NCBI GenBank assembly: GCA_012729555.1
Contig: JAAYCX010000059.1
Coordinates: forward strand, 79,588 to 117,669
DNA: 38,082 nucleotides
DNA from: Acidobacteriota bacterium
GTDB lineage: Bacteria > Acidobacteriota > UBA6911
Direction of reading: 5' to 3'
Part shown: in pieces, positions 23,771 through 31,942 of the stretch
Position numbering within the stretch: the first letter of the stretch is position 1
Layout: each line of letters begins with the position of its first letter
Made by a program: the position numbers and the translations under genes
The notes under the pieces: model-generated
Told to the model about the DNA's origin: nothing
What the model saw: the letters and a program-made list of their open reading frames with translations, nothing else
The model's database searches: none

Positions 23771-25852
23771 CTATATGGCGCGCCCGATGCGGGAGCCGTC
23801 CCCGATCGCGTCGATGATCAGGGCGGGGTTCCCGCAGTCGCCGATCTGGTAGATCTCTGGCGCCGTCCCCTCCAGGCTCCTGACCCTGTCGGCGTCCGGA
23901 GCCATGGCCAGAGCCGGCAACAGGGTGTCCGCCGGCAGGGTCTTCCTCTCCCCTTCCCTGGTGGTCACCGTCAGCCCCTGATCCGTTATCCTTTCATACC
24001 GGACGCCGGGCAACAGGGGCACTCCCTTCCGCTGCAACCACCAGAAGAGGCGGACTTTGTAATTCTCGATCACCCCTTCCCCCATTTCCTCGGCCGTGTC
24101 CACTACCGTCACCTTTCTGCCCCGTTTGACCAGGAACACGGCCAGCTGGAGACCATGGATGCCTCCGCCGATGATGACGACCCTCTTGCCGACCGGCATC
24201 CATATTTTCGTGGCCCGGTTGAGCAGCCCGGGGCCGAAAAACCTCAAATATTTCTTCAGCCGGCGGTTCAGGGCGGCGGCCCGGACCACTTTGCCCGATT
24301 CGATACCCGGAATCTCCGGAACGGCATACTCCCCTCCCGTGGCCAGGATGAGGACGTCGGGCCCGACCCGCTCCACAAGCGCCCTGTCCACCTCTTTGCC
24401 CAGGTGGATCCTGACGCCCAGCCGGGCGATCTGCGTCTCGAGGTAGCGCACCAGGGCCGGGAGGTCTTCGATTTCGAGCCCCTTGATCGTGGCGGCGACG
24501 GGTACGGACCCTCCCAGCCGATGCTCCTTCTCGTAAAGCGCGACTTCATGCCCCCTCAGGGCGGCCACCCGTGCGGCCTCCATTCCCGCCGGTCCGCCAC
24601 CGACGACCATGACCCTTTTCTTCCTGGGCGCCGGCCGGATCTCGAATTCGCGCTCCCTGGTCAGGGCGGCATTGATGCGGCAGCAGGACTTCCCCTCGAC
24701 CGGGTGCGTATGGATGGCCTCGATGCAGGAAAGGCAGCGCGTGCAGGGGGCGATATCGTCCAGTCTCCCGGCGGCGATCTTGTTGGGGAATTCGGGGTCG
24801 GCCAGCAGTTGCCGCGTCATGCCGATGAAGTCCGCCCGGCCCTGCAGAAGGATCCTCTCTCCCATTTCGGCGTCGATGCCGGCGGTGGCGATCACCGGTA
24901 TGGACACCGCCTTCTTGACCATGGCCGACAGGGGCACCCAGAACCCCGCCCCGCTTTTTCTCCCGTCGAGCCCTTCCGGCAGGGGATCGGGGACCTCCGG
25001 GTAGCAGACCGTTTCGGGCCAGTTGATCAGGCAGTAGACCGGGCCGAAGCCGTCGGCCTTGGGATGGAGGTTGTCCGCGCCGGCGGCTTCGAATATCCGG
25101 CCGAACTCCACTCCCTCCTCGGGGGTGATACCGTCGTCTATCCCGTATTCGGCGGCGTTGTAAAGGACGCCGATCGGGAAGTCCTTGCCCAGGCGCCGCT
25201 TCATTTCCTTCAGGATCTCCACCGTGAACCGGGAGCGGTTTTCCAGGCTCTGCGGGCCGTATTGGTCCCCGCGCCTGTTCCAGTGGCGGGACATGAAGGT
25301 GTTGCCCAGGTGCTGCGTGCCGCAGTGGACCTCCAGGTGGTCGATCCCCGCCTTCTGGTAACGCTCCGCAGCCTTGACGAACTTCTCCTGAATGTCCTCG
25401 ATCTCGGCGATGCTCGCCTCGACGGTTTCATCGCTCCAGTTCCCGTACACTTCCTCTCGCATCACGGATGCGGCTATGGGCGGGCGCCCGGAAAGGGACG
25501 CCGGGCACCAGGGCCCGGCATGCATCATCTGAACGGACAACCGGCAACCATGTTTGTGGACGGCATCGGCCAGCCTGCGGAAACCCTCGATGTATTCGTC
25601 GGCGTCGATGCGCAACCCGTCGGCTATCCTTGCGCCCAGGGGGTAATCCAGGTAGGCGTTCCACAGGATGATCATGCCCGCGCCGCCCCTGGCCACCGCC
25701 TCGATGTAGTCGATGGTTTTCTGGTTCATGTGAAAATCGTGCGGGTCATGGGTGTTCATTTCCGCGGCGGTTTTGATGATCCGGTTCTTGATCCGCAGCT
25801 TCCCGATGTTGCAGGGGGACAGCAGCTTCTCAAATGGCGCCTTCCCGCTCAT
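23771..25852 (-). CDS. OYE / 2,4-dienoyl-CoA reductase-type NADH:flavin oxidoreductase, second copy
   Basis: The 693-residue product has the same plan as the protein at 9427-11526. An FMN barrel spans about 1-360 (IKNRIIKTAAEMNTHDP, MSRHWNRRGDQYGPQSLENR, FIGMTRQLLADPEFPNKI). A cysteine cluster follows (Cys370, 373, 376 and 390/391, CTRCLSC then SCC). The FAD/NAD(P) domain has RVMVVGGGPAGMEAARVAALR and VVIIGGGIHGLQLAVF. Substrates of the group are alpha,beta-unsaturated CoA esters, bile acids or steroid enones. It differs from copy 1 in the active-site loop (HCGTQHLGNTF against NAASSHLFHNF), so the two may act on different intermediates. The start at 25852 follows AAGGAGAAACGATC; a longer frame to 25909 has no ribosome site. 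Confidence 0.88.
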   Translation of the reverse strand: MSGKAPFEKLLSPCNIGKLRIKNRIIKTAAEMNTHDPHDFHMNQKTIDYIEAVARGGAGMIILWNAYLDYPLGARIADGLRIDADEYIEGFRRLADAVHKHGCRLSVQMMHAGPWCPASLSGRPPIAASVMREEVYGNWSDETVEASIAEIEDIQEKFVKAAERYQKAGIDHLEVHCGTQHLGNTFMSRHWNRRGDQYGPQSLENRSRFTVEILKEMKRRLGKDFPIGVLYNAAEYGIDDGITPEEGVEFGRIFEAAGADNLHPKADGFGPVYCLINWPETVCYPEVPDPLPEGLDGRKSGAGFWVPLSAMVKKAVSIPVIATAGIDAEMGERILLQGRADFIGMTRQLLADPEFPNKIAAGRLDDIAPCTRCLSCIEAIHTHPVEGKSCCRINAALTREREFEIRPAPRKKRVMVVGGGPAGMEAARVAALRGHEVALYEKEHRLGGSVPVAATIKGLEIEDLPALVRYLETQIARLGVRIHLGKEVDRALVERVGPDVLILATGGEYAVPEIPGIESGKVVRAAALNRRLKKYLRFFGPGLLNRATKIWMPVGKRVVIIGGGIHGLQLAVFLVKRGRKVTVVDTAEEMGEGVIENYKVRLFWWLQRKGVPLLPGVRYERITDQGLTVTTREGERKTLPADTLLPALAMAPDADRVRSLEGTAPEIYQIGDCGNPALIIDAIGDGSRIGRAI

Positions 25853-25938
25853 GATCGTTTCTCCTTCGGGGGTTTCTTCCGGCCCTGTTTTGAAAAAATC
25901 GGGCGACATCTGACGAGCCCGTTATCGGGATGCCTTCC

Positions 25939-25964
25939 CCGGCGGAACCGTCCGATGCCGCCGG
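25939..25964 (-). terminator. hairpin between the SnoaL-like and OYE-type genes
   Basis: CCGGCGG (25939-25945) and CCGCCGG (25958-25964) form a perfect 7-bp stem with a 12-nt loop, 50 bases after the SnoaL-like stop. It may reduce expression of the downstream genes rather than fully stop the transcript. Confidence 0.35.
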
Positions 25965-26014
25965 AGCCTTCGGCAGCGGTCTGGATGGGACTCCCGGGTC
26001 GCCGGGGGGCTCCT

Positions 26015-26407
26015 TTAGAGTTCGGCACAAACGACTTTTACGAATTTGCCGTTCTCGAGATGGTAATGGATGAACTGCGGGATAACGGCGGTCTGTCCGA
26101 CGGCCAGCGGCTTCAGCTTCGGATAGTCGGAAGCGGCGACGGTTTCCGGGGACAATTCCCTCACACCCTCGATCCGCACCCTGGCCTCGAGCGCGATGGT
26201 GGACGCGTCCGAAACAAAACGGTCCACGATCACGCTCTCCTTGATGTAGGCGTGAAGAAAAGCATAGAACTTCTTCACCGCCTCCCGGGATTTGAGAGAA
26301 CCCGCGACATGGATCATCTCGAAATCGTCGGCGAAATAATCGAGGAACCCGTCGTAATCCCTGCCGTTGAATTTTTCCAGGTAAACATCGAATTCTTCGC
26401 GCGTCAT
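26015..26407 (-). CDS. SnoaL-like / NTF2-fold protein
   Basis: The 130-residue protein has the cone-shaped NTF2 layout: N-terminal helices (EFDVYLEKFNGRDYDGFLDYF), the strand ADDFEMIHVAG, the helix SREAVKKFYAFLHAYIKE, then long strands (STIALEARVRIEGVREL and TAVIPQFIHYHLENGKFVKV). SnoaL-like proteins include polyketide cyclases, ketosteroid isomerase relatives and limonene epoxide hydrolases. No catalytic set can be assigned with confidence. The ATG follows GGAGAGAGGAC and a good promoter (26457-26484) precedes it, so this is the first gene of a minus-strand run that leads into the OYE-type and molybdenum-enzyme genes. Confidence 0.8.
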   Translation of the reverse strand: MTREEFDVYLEKFNGRDYDGFLDYFADDFEMIHVAGSLKSREAVKKFYAFLHAYIKESVIVDRFVSDASTIALEARVRIEGVRELSPETVAASDYPKLKPLAVGQTAVIPQFIHYHLENGKFVKVVCAEL

Positions 26408-26456
26408 GTCCTCTCTCCGCTTTCAGGTTATTCCTTGTGATGGTTGAACTTAACTT

Positions 26457-26484
26457 ATTGTATAAGCGCAGCCTGCAATGTCAA
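26457..26484 (-). promoter_or_regulatory. sigma-70-type promoter for the SnoaL-like gene and downstream run
   Basis: On the minus strand TTGACA (26479-26484) is followed after 16 bases by TACAAT (26457-26462). This is the best full promoter match in the window. The expected start of transcription leaves a leader of about 40 bases before the ATG at 26407. Confidence 0.7.
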
Positions 26485-26627
26485 CCGCGCTTTTCTACGC
26501 CGAGAGCGGCCGGCAGCGGGCCGCCGGGCCCGTTCCCGGAAAGACCCGGGGCGGCAAAGGACGTTCCCCCGCGGCGGCGGATGTGCCATGATCAGGGGCG
26601 ACAACCTTATCGCAGAGGAGAAACGCC

Positions 26628-26831
26628 ATGCCCGTCGTCATCGTCGAAATCACACCCCAGGAGTACGCCAAGAAGGCGGAGATCGCCAGGGTTTTCACGG
26701 AGGAACTCAGCAGGATCACCGGCATACCGAAGGATCCGATCGTGGTGCTGTTTCACGACATCTCCCCCGAAAACGCCGCCGCGGCCGGGGAGATGCTGGT
26801 CGAAAGGCTCCGGCGCGCGCCCTCGCGGTAG
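26628..26831 (+). CDS. 4-oxalocrotonate tautomerase-like protein
   Basis: This 67-residue protein has the small tautomerase plan: MPVVIVEIT at the start, giving Pro as the new N-terminal catalytic residue after Met removal, a helix (AKKAEIARVFTEELSRITG), the strand DPIVVLFHDISPENAA, and a C-terminal helix. The size and start match the 4-OT family, which moves double bonds in enol or dienol acids during aromatic and steroid ring breakdown. The canonical substrate-binding arginines are not obvious, so activity is uncertain. GAGGAGAAACGCC before the ATG is a strong ribosome site. It converges on the esterase gene with a 43-bp gap. Confidence 0.8.
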   Translation: MPVVIVEITPQEYAKKAEIARVFTEELSRITGIPKDPIVVLFHDISPENAAAAGEMLVERLRRAPSR

Positions 26832-26874
26832 CCGGCCGCGGCCCGTCCGTGCCGCCGCGGGGCGGAAGGCCGTC

Positions 26875-28431
26875 TCACGGTTCCGCCCGCGCCGCCCTGA
26901 CCCGGGCGAAGTGGGTGTCGAACGCCAGGATCTTTTCGAGATCGGGATGTTTCCTCGCTCCCGACTCGCCGTCTATGTACAGGACCCGGGGATCCTTTTC
27001 ATCGAAGGCGGGCCAGTGCGGCAGGCCGGGCCCGTTGGGATCCCCGTTCCGGGCGAAATGGACCCAGTACGACTGGAGCCTCTCGGCCAGGGCCTGGGCC
27101 CCGGGACCGGCGCCCCCCCCGGTCATCCCGGGTGTATCGAGCGTGCCGAACACGTACCGGATCTCGTCGGCGTGGTTGGCGCCGTCGGGGGACGCCGGTG
27201 TCCGGTGGTCGAAGTAGTACACGAAGGCCTTGTGCCTCCCGTTTCGGGCCTGCAGGGTGGCCCAGGCCCAGGTCGGCCAGGCGAAGGTGGAATCACGCAT
27301 GATGTCCCTGGCGGACCGCGAGGCTTCTTCGTCCGTGGCGTGCGGGTAGGCGGCCAGCAGAACGTCGGCCCCCTCCGGGTACTGTCCGCGCACCATCCGC
27401 TCGAACCCGTCCCGCGTCACCGGCTGCGTGACGAACAACCCCCCTTCGTTCGAGTTGGTGCCGACGAGAATGGGGGTGTCGTTGAACCGGCCCGCCAGGT
27501 AGCGTTCGTACTGGTCCGCCACGATCGTCTCCCCGTCCGGTACGGGCCAGAAGCTCCCCATCCCCCTGGTGTTGCGCTGGATCTCCTCCGCCCCGAGGGC
27601 GCGGGCGGCGCGGATATCCCCGGCCCCCAGGGCGGCCAGGTAGGCCTTCCCCTGCGCCTCGGCCGCGGCCCGCGTCATGCGCGGCGGCGCCATCGACCCG
27701 CCGCTCTGGGAAATGGCGCGCTGGAACAGCCCGGCCGCCCCGGGCGATCCCGCCAGCATGGCGACCGAAATGCCTCCGGCGGATTCCCCGAAGAGGGTCA
27801 CGTTGGCCGGGTCGCCCCCGAACCGGGCGATGTTCTCCTTCACCCACCGGAGGCCCGCGATCTGGTCCTGGATCCCGTAAGCGCCCGAGCCCCCGCCGCT
27901 TTCGGCACTCAGTTCGGGGTGCGCCAGGAATCCCATGGGGCCGACGCGGTAGGCCACGCTTACGAGAACCACCCCCTTCTTCGCCAGGCTCGTGCCGTCG
28001 TAGGCGGGGGAGCTTGTCATACCGATGCCGAAGCCGCCGCCGTAGATCCAGACCATGACGGGACGCTTCTCGTCCGTGGTCCGGGCCCCCGTCCAGACGT
28101 TCAGGTAGAGGCAGTCCTCGCTGATCTCCTGCGGGCCGCCGAGCAGCGCGCCGAAGGCGGTATCCTGCATCGGGCCGGGGGCGAACCGGTCCGCCCGCTT
28201 CACGCCGTCCCACGGCACCACCGCCTGCGGCGCTTTCCAGCGCAGGGCGCCGACCGGGGGCGCGGCGAAGGGAATGCCCTTGAAGGCAAGGATCCCGTCC
28301 CCGGCCACCCCTTCCACGATGCCGCCCGTCACGGTTACCCTGGTCGTAACCGGGTCCGGGGAACCGCATCCGGCCGCGCAGAATGTCAGGGCGAGTATCA
28401 CGAACCAGCTCCGGCGCTGTCGTAGCCTCAT
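26875..28431 (-). CDS. type B carboxylesterase, lipoprotein
   Basis: The 518-residue product has a lipoprotein signal ending in CAAGC (Cys22) and a full carboxylesterase type B alpha/beta-hydrolase domain. The oxyanion motif is YGGGFGIG (about 130-137), the nucleophile is Ser217 in GESAGG, the acid is Glu329 in TNSNEGG, and the base is His420 in GANHADE. EDCLYLNVW is the second family signature. It would hydrolyse esters in the periplasm or at the outer membrane. The start at 28431 follows AAGGAGTCGCC. It is the last gene of the operon with the MFS carrier and cupins (gap 59 bp, containing a CCCCGC/GCGGGG hairpin at about 28454-28475). Confidence 0.93.
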   Translation of the reverse strand: MRLRQRRSWFVILALTFCAAGCGSPDPVTTRVTVTGGIVEGVAGDGILAFKGIPFAAPPVGALRWKAPQAVVPWDGVKRADRFAPGPMQDTAFGALLGGPQEISEDCLYLNVWTGARTTDEKRPVMVWIYGGGFGIGMTSSPAYDGTSLAKKGVVLVSVAYRVGPMGFLAHPELSAESGGGSGAYGIQDQIAGLRWVKENIARFGGDPANVTLFGESAGGISVAMLAGSPGAAGLFQRAISQSGGSMAPPRMTRAAAEAQGKAYLAALGAGDIRAARALGAEEIQRNTRGMGSFWPVPDGETIVADQYERYLAGRFNDTPILVGTNSNEGGLFVTQPVTRDGFERMVRGQYPEGADVLLAAYPHATDEEASRSARDIMRDSTFAWPTWAWATLQARNGRHKAFVYYFDHRTPASPDGANHADEIRYVFGTLDTPGMTGGGAGPGAQALAERLQSYWVHFARNGDPNGPGLPHWPAFDEKDPRVLYIDGESGARKHPDLEKILAFDTHFARVRAARAEP

Positions 28432-28490
28432 GGCGACTCCTTGATGAGAATGTCCCCGCTTCGGCGGAGGCGGGGGTGCGGTGATGCGCC

Positions 28491-29798
28491 CTACCCCGCC
28501 AGGCTTCTCCCGATGTCGGCCCTGACATGCCGCCCGGCCCAGAGGTAGAAGAGGGCTCCCAGCATGCTCGACGCCGCCACGCAGAGGAGCGAGTACCGGA
28601 TGGCGAGCGGGCCGTACCGGCCCTCGAGGAGGTCGTTGAGCACCCCGATGAGGAGGGGGCCGGCGGCCGAGCCGACGATGGTGCCGATCATGAACAGGGT
28701 GGCCGCGGCGAACGCCCGCATGCGGACCTTGACCACGCTCTGCACCAGGCCGAGAATCGGCCCCATGCGGAACGTCAGGAGGATCATGGCGAAAAACAGC
28801 CCCACGTAGGTCCACGGCAGGGGGGCGAAGAGAAACACCATCAGCACCGGGCCGGCCAGGAGCGAGGTCACGCCGGGCCCGACGATCTTCCACCGGTCGT
28901 CCCTTTTTCCCAGGCGGCCGATGACGGCGCCCCCCAGGAGGACCCCGGCGATGCCGGCGACCGAGTTCAAGGTTCCCCCGAACGTGCTGGCCTCCAGCAG
29001 CGAGGTGCCGTGCACCCGCTGCATGAAGGGGACGAACCAGGTGGCCAGCGCCAGGTCCGCGATGCCGGAGAAGGTGAACCCGATCACGATCAGCAGGTAG
29101 GTAGTGTTTTCAAAAAAGAAGCGCACCGTCTCGCCGATCCCGTACTCCCGGACATCGGCGTGTTTCCCGTCCTGGATGCCGCGCACGGGCTCCCTGACGG
29201 TGAAATACAGGAGCGCGGCCACGATGAAACCGGGGATGGCGACGGCGACGAAGGCCCCGCGCCACCCCCAATGCGAGGAGCCCACGATCCCCCCGATCCA
29301 GGCCGCCACCAGGCCGCCGATGCAGGGGGCCATGGACATGATGGCCATCGCCATCGGCAGTTTGTCCCTGGGGAAGAAATCGGAGACCAGGGAGTTGCCC
29401 GGGGCGGGGGACACGGCGCCGCCGATGCCGAACCCGATCCGCGCCAGGACCAGCTGCAGGACGTTTTGCGCGAATCCCCCCAGCGTGGTCAGGACGCTCC
29501 AGAACGCGACCCCGATCGATATGATCGCCAGCCTTCCCTTCCGGTCGGCGAGTCGCGCCACCGGCATGGAAAGAAGCGACCCCAGCAGGGTGACGACGAT
29601 CCCGGCGATCAGCCCCATCGCCGTGTCCGATACCCGGAAATCGTTCTTGATCTGCTCGAGCACGACATTGACGATCTGGATATTGGCGAACTGCAGCGCC
29701 CATACCAGCGTCAGGAGAACGAGCACGTAGTAGGCCCTCGTCAGCGAAACGCCCGTTCCCCGTTCCGGCTCCCGCCCGACCGATTCCTCTGGTTTCAT
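28491..29798 (-). CDS. MFS transporter
   Basis: The 435-residue product has twelve predicted membrane helices and major facilitator marks: the loop 2-3 motif VARLADRKGR (GxLADRxGR-like), RIGFGIGGAVSPAPGNSLVSDFFP after helix 4, and the weaker repeat GRLGKRDDRW in the second half. It resembles the spinster/hexuronate-like bacterial carriers of organic acids and aromatic compounds. It probably imports the compound released by the neighbouring esterase or exports a product; direction and substrate are inference. Ribosome site GTGGGGGATTC is moderate. It lies 63 bp after the single-cupin gene. Confidence 0.9.
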   Translation of the reverse strand: MKPEESVGREPERGTGVSLTRAYYVLVLLTLVWALQFANIQIVNVVLEQIKNDFRVSDTAMGLIAGIVVTLLGSLLSMPVARLADRKGRLAIISIGVAFWSVLTTLGGFAQNVLQLVLARIGFGIGGAVSPAPGNSLVSDFFPRDKLPMAMAIMSMAPCIGGLVAAWIGGIVGSSHWGWRGAFVAVAIPGFIVAALLYFTVREPVRGIQDGKHADVREYGIGETVRFFFENTTYLLIVIGFTFSGIADLALATWFVPFMQRVHGTSLLEASTFGGTLNSVAGIAGVLLGGAVIGRLGKRDDRWKIVGPGVTSLLAGPVLMVFLFAPLPWTYVGLFFAMILLTFRMGPILGLVQSVVKVRMRAFAAATLFMIGTIVGSAAGPLLIGVLNDLLEGRYGPLAIRYSLLCVAASSMLGALFYLWAGRHVRADIGRSLAG

Positions 29799-29861
29799 GA
29801 ATCCCCCACGTGGGTCAGGCCGGGCGGAGGACTCCCGCCGGCCCGGGCCCCTTCTATGGCC

Positions 29862-30278
29862 TTATTCCGTTTCATGCGGGCCGCGGTAGTTCCTGTCCGT
29901 CGCCGTGGCGAAATGGAAAACGGGCCGGCCGAGGCGTTTCAGAATCAAGGGACAGTGCCGGATGCCCGGCGGGACGAAAATGACGCAGCTCTTCGTTATC
30001 GTGTGCTTTTCATCTTCCAGCCAGAATTCGATCTCGCCGCCGAGATCGGTCGGGTCCTCGGGATTGGAACCGAAAAAGGTCACGACTTCCCCGAAGTCGT
30101 GCACGTGACCCTTGTCCACGACCGTCACCTCCTTCGGTTGCGGCCAGAACCAGGCGCAGTCGACATAGGGCGCCCCTTCGAACACCCCGCCGTGCATGCA
30201 GTAGACCCTGGTGCCGAGGGCGTCCGGCACCCTGTTCAAGTCCGTTACGATGTACTTCCCGAATTTTGATTCCGCCAT
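29862..30278 (-). CDS. cupin-fold protein, single domain
   Basis: The 138-residue protein has a beta-barrel pattern with possible metal ligands His58, His60 and Glu64 (GHVHDFGEV) and His108 (PPGIRHCP), the H-x-H-x3-E and late His arrangement of mononuclear cupins. It is homologous to each half of the protein encoded just upstream (GGEIEFWLEDE, VPPGIRH). Cupins of this kind can be dioxygenases, isomerases or decarboxylases, or only bind ligands. The gap to the two-domain cupin gene is 26 bp and to the MFS gene 63 bp, so it belongs to the same operon. Confidence 0.75.
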   Translation of the reverse strand: MAESKFGKYIVTDLNRVPDALGTRVYCMHGGVFEGAPYVDCAWFWPQPKEVTVVDKGHVHDFGEVVTFFGSNPEDPTDLGGEIEFWLEDEKHTITKSCVIFVPPGIRHCPLILKRLGRPVFHFATATDRNYRGPHETE

Positions 30279-30304
30279 TGTATCGCTCCCCGGTTATCCA
30301 GGAC

Positions 30305-31252
30305 TTAGGACCTGTTGTGTTTGTTCCTCTGGATCTTCTCCTGATGCCCGCCCGGGTCGGCTTCCGCGAGACTCCCGGCGCCCGGGATGATGGCAATTTC
30401 AAGATGCGGCGCCGTGTACTTCTTCCACACCAGCGGACCGTGGCTCACCCCCTTGGGGACATACACCATCGACGTCCGATCGAGCCGGAGCATCTGGCCG
30501 CCGACGGGAAACTCGATTTCGCCGCACAGCTCCTCGGGATGCTCGTAATCCGTCCCGTAATGAAGCACCAGCTCCTCGAAATCGCGGTGGGCGTGCTCGA
30601 GGATGTGCGGGTTGGGATCGGGCATCCCCCACACCCAGCCCCCCTCCACGTAAATGTTGCACTCGGGGACGAGGTTCCGGTTCATGAAGGTCATGGAGGA
30701 GGGACTCTGCCGGTTCTTGATGGGGGTCCCCGCGATCACCTCGTAGGTGGGCCTCCGGACCAGGTATCGTGCATAGTCGACTCCCGGATCCGGTCCCCGG
30801 CCCGTCTCCTCCGGGTTCCGCATGTTCCCCTTCCCGCGCTCGCCGGTTCCCAGCAGGATGGAGATGCGCACGTGCGGATGGCGGTAAGCCTTGTAGGTCA
30901 GCGGCCCGTGCGGGACCCCCTTCGGCACGAACAGAGCCCCGGTGGAATCGGTTTCGAGCTTCTGGCCGCCGAGAGTGTACTCGATATCCGCCCCCAGGTC
31001 TTCCGGGTCCCGGCAGTCTCCACCGATGTTCAGGATGATCTCGTCGTGCCCGCCGACCTCCTCCCCCAGGCAGGGATTGGGCTCGGGCATGCCCCATACC
31101 CATCCGAACTCCACGTTATACCGGACCCCGGGAACCAGCCCGCTGCTCATGTAGATCAGGGGCGGGTACGTCCGGTTCTTCACACCGGGATCGGGCTCCT
31201 CCACCGTTGCCGGCGTTTTGACCATATACCTTTCATAGTCATCGACAGCCAT
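30305..31252 (-). CDS. two-domain cupin-fold protein
   Basis: The 315-residue protein is an internal duplication: residues about 25-135 and 180-290 repeat the same blocks (GWVWGMPEPNP and GWVWGMPDPNP; VPKGVPHGPL and VPKGVSHGPL). The second half keeps the metal set His220, His222, Glu226 and His271. In the first half the matching positions are Glu64, Val66 and Asp70, and only His115 is kept, so that half probably does not bind metal in the usual way. Two ATGs exist (31255 and 31252); the second is better spaced from AAAGGGG. It is the first gene of the four-gene operon and is preceded by the shared promoter element at 31319-31353. Confidence 0.78.
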   Translation of the reverse strand: MAVDDYERYMVKTPATVEEPDPGVKNRTYPPLIYMSSGLVPGVRYNVEFGWVWGMPEPNPCLGEEVGGHDEIILNIGGDCRDPEDLGADIEYTLGGQKLETDSTGALFVPKGVPHGPLTYKAYRHPHVRISILLGTGERGKGNMRNPEETGRGPDPGVDYARYLVRRPTYEVIAGTPIKNRQSPSSMTFMNRNLVPECNIYVEGGWVWGMPDPNPHILEHAHRDFEELVLHYGTDYEHPEELCGEIEFPVGGQMLRLDRTSMVYVPKGVSHGPLVWKKYTAPHLEIAIIPGAGSLAEADPGGHQEKIQRNKHNRS

Positions 31253-31318
31253 CATGGGCCCCTTTCGACTCCCCCCCTTTTCGGTTCCGGCAAACGTCCC
31301 CGGCTGCGGCGCTTCTTC

Positions 31319-31353
31319 TTGACTCTGCCGGCATTGTAGCCGAAGATCGGGGC
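31319..31353 (-). promoter_or_regulatory. promoter region of the cupin-MFS-esterase operon; copy of a 35-bp shared element
   Basis: On the minus strand TACAAT (31333-31338) is preceded by TCTTCGGC and followed by GCCGGC. The block matches 7541-7575 at 30 of 35 positions by eye. The -10 lies about 80 bases before the start codon. On the other strand it lies upstream of tspO. Confidence 0.5.
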
Positions 31354-31406
31354 GATCAATATCGATTTATGAGCCTGAGAGCATTTATTGCAGGGGGTGA
31401 CACGGG

Positions 31407-31910
31407 ATGGAACCATCCGGCCGGCCGATGAGGCGCAAGCGTTCGCTTCTCGGGCTGGCGGGTTGGCTCGCCGTTACCTTCGCGGTGTCGGCCTTCGGCG
31501 CGCTCTTCACGCCGGGCGGGGGAGGCGGCGGCTGGTACGCGACCCTGCCCAAGCCCGCATGGACGCCCCCCGGCTGGGTTTTCGGCCCGGTCTGGACCCT
31601 CCTCTACATCCTCATCGCGGTCGCGGCCTGGCTCGTCTGGCGCGCGCGGGGGAGCCTGCGGGCGGCCGCCCCGCCGCTCGCCCCCTGGGCGGCCCAGCTC
31701 CTGCTCAACGGCCTGTGGTCCCTGCTCTTCTTCGGCCTGCGCCTCGTCGTCCCCGCCTTCGTCGAGATCCTCGTCCTCTGGTTCGCCATCCTCGCCACCG
31801 TCATCGCCTTCTGGCGCGTGCGGCCGCTTGCCGGGGCGCTGCTGATTCCCTACCTGGCCTGGGTCGCCTTCGCCGCCGCGCTCAACGGCGCCATAGCGTT
31901 CGCCCTCTGA
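31407..31910 (+). CDS. tspO: TspO/MBR family protein (tryptophan-rich sensory protein)
   Basis: The 167-residue product is an inner-membrane protein of five helices. The family signature is clear: WYATLPKPAWTPPGWVFGPVW, then WTLLYILIAVAAWLVW, QLLLNGLWSLLFFGL, ATVIAFWRVRPLAGALLIPY and LAWVAFAAALN. TspO binds porphyrins and sterols and is tied to oxygen, light or stress responses in bacteria; sterol binding makes the link to nearby ring-compound genes worth noting but does not prove it. The ATG at 31407 follows AGGGGGTGACACGGG; a second in-frame ATG at 31428 is less well placed. It is divergent from the cupin operon. Confidence 0.92.
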   Translation: MEPSGRPMRRKRSLLGLAGWLAVTFAVSAFGALFTPGGGGGGWYATLPKPAWTPPGWVFGPVWTLLYILIAVAAWLVWRARGSLRAAAPPLAPWAAQLLLNGLWSLLFFGLRLVVPAFVEILVLWFAILATVIAFWRVRPLAGALLIPYLAWVAFAAALNGAIAFAL

Positions 31911-31942
31911 TCGGGAATCGACGGGCGCTGCCGGGAGCGGGT

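Noticed and set aside
23759-26440. 893-codon open frame on the plus strand
   Set aside because: It is the antisense shadow of the second OYE-type gene and the SnoaL-like gene. It has no start site support, no domain motifs and an odd His/Asp/Gly-rich composition.
28527-30269. 580-codon plus-strand frame
   Set aside because: It is antisense to the MFS transporter and cupin genes and is dominated by His, Asp, Glu and Gln, the usual reverse-frame pattern of a membrane protein gene.
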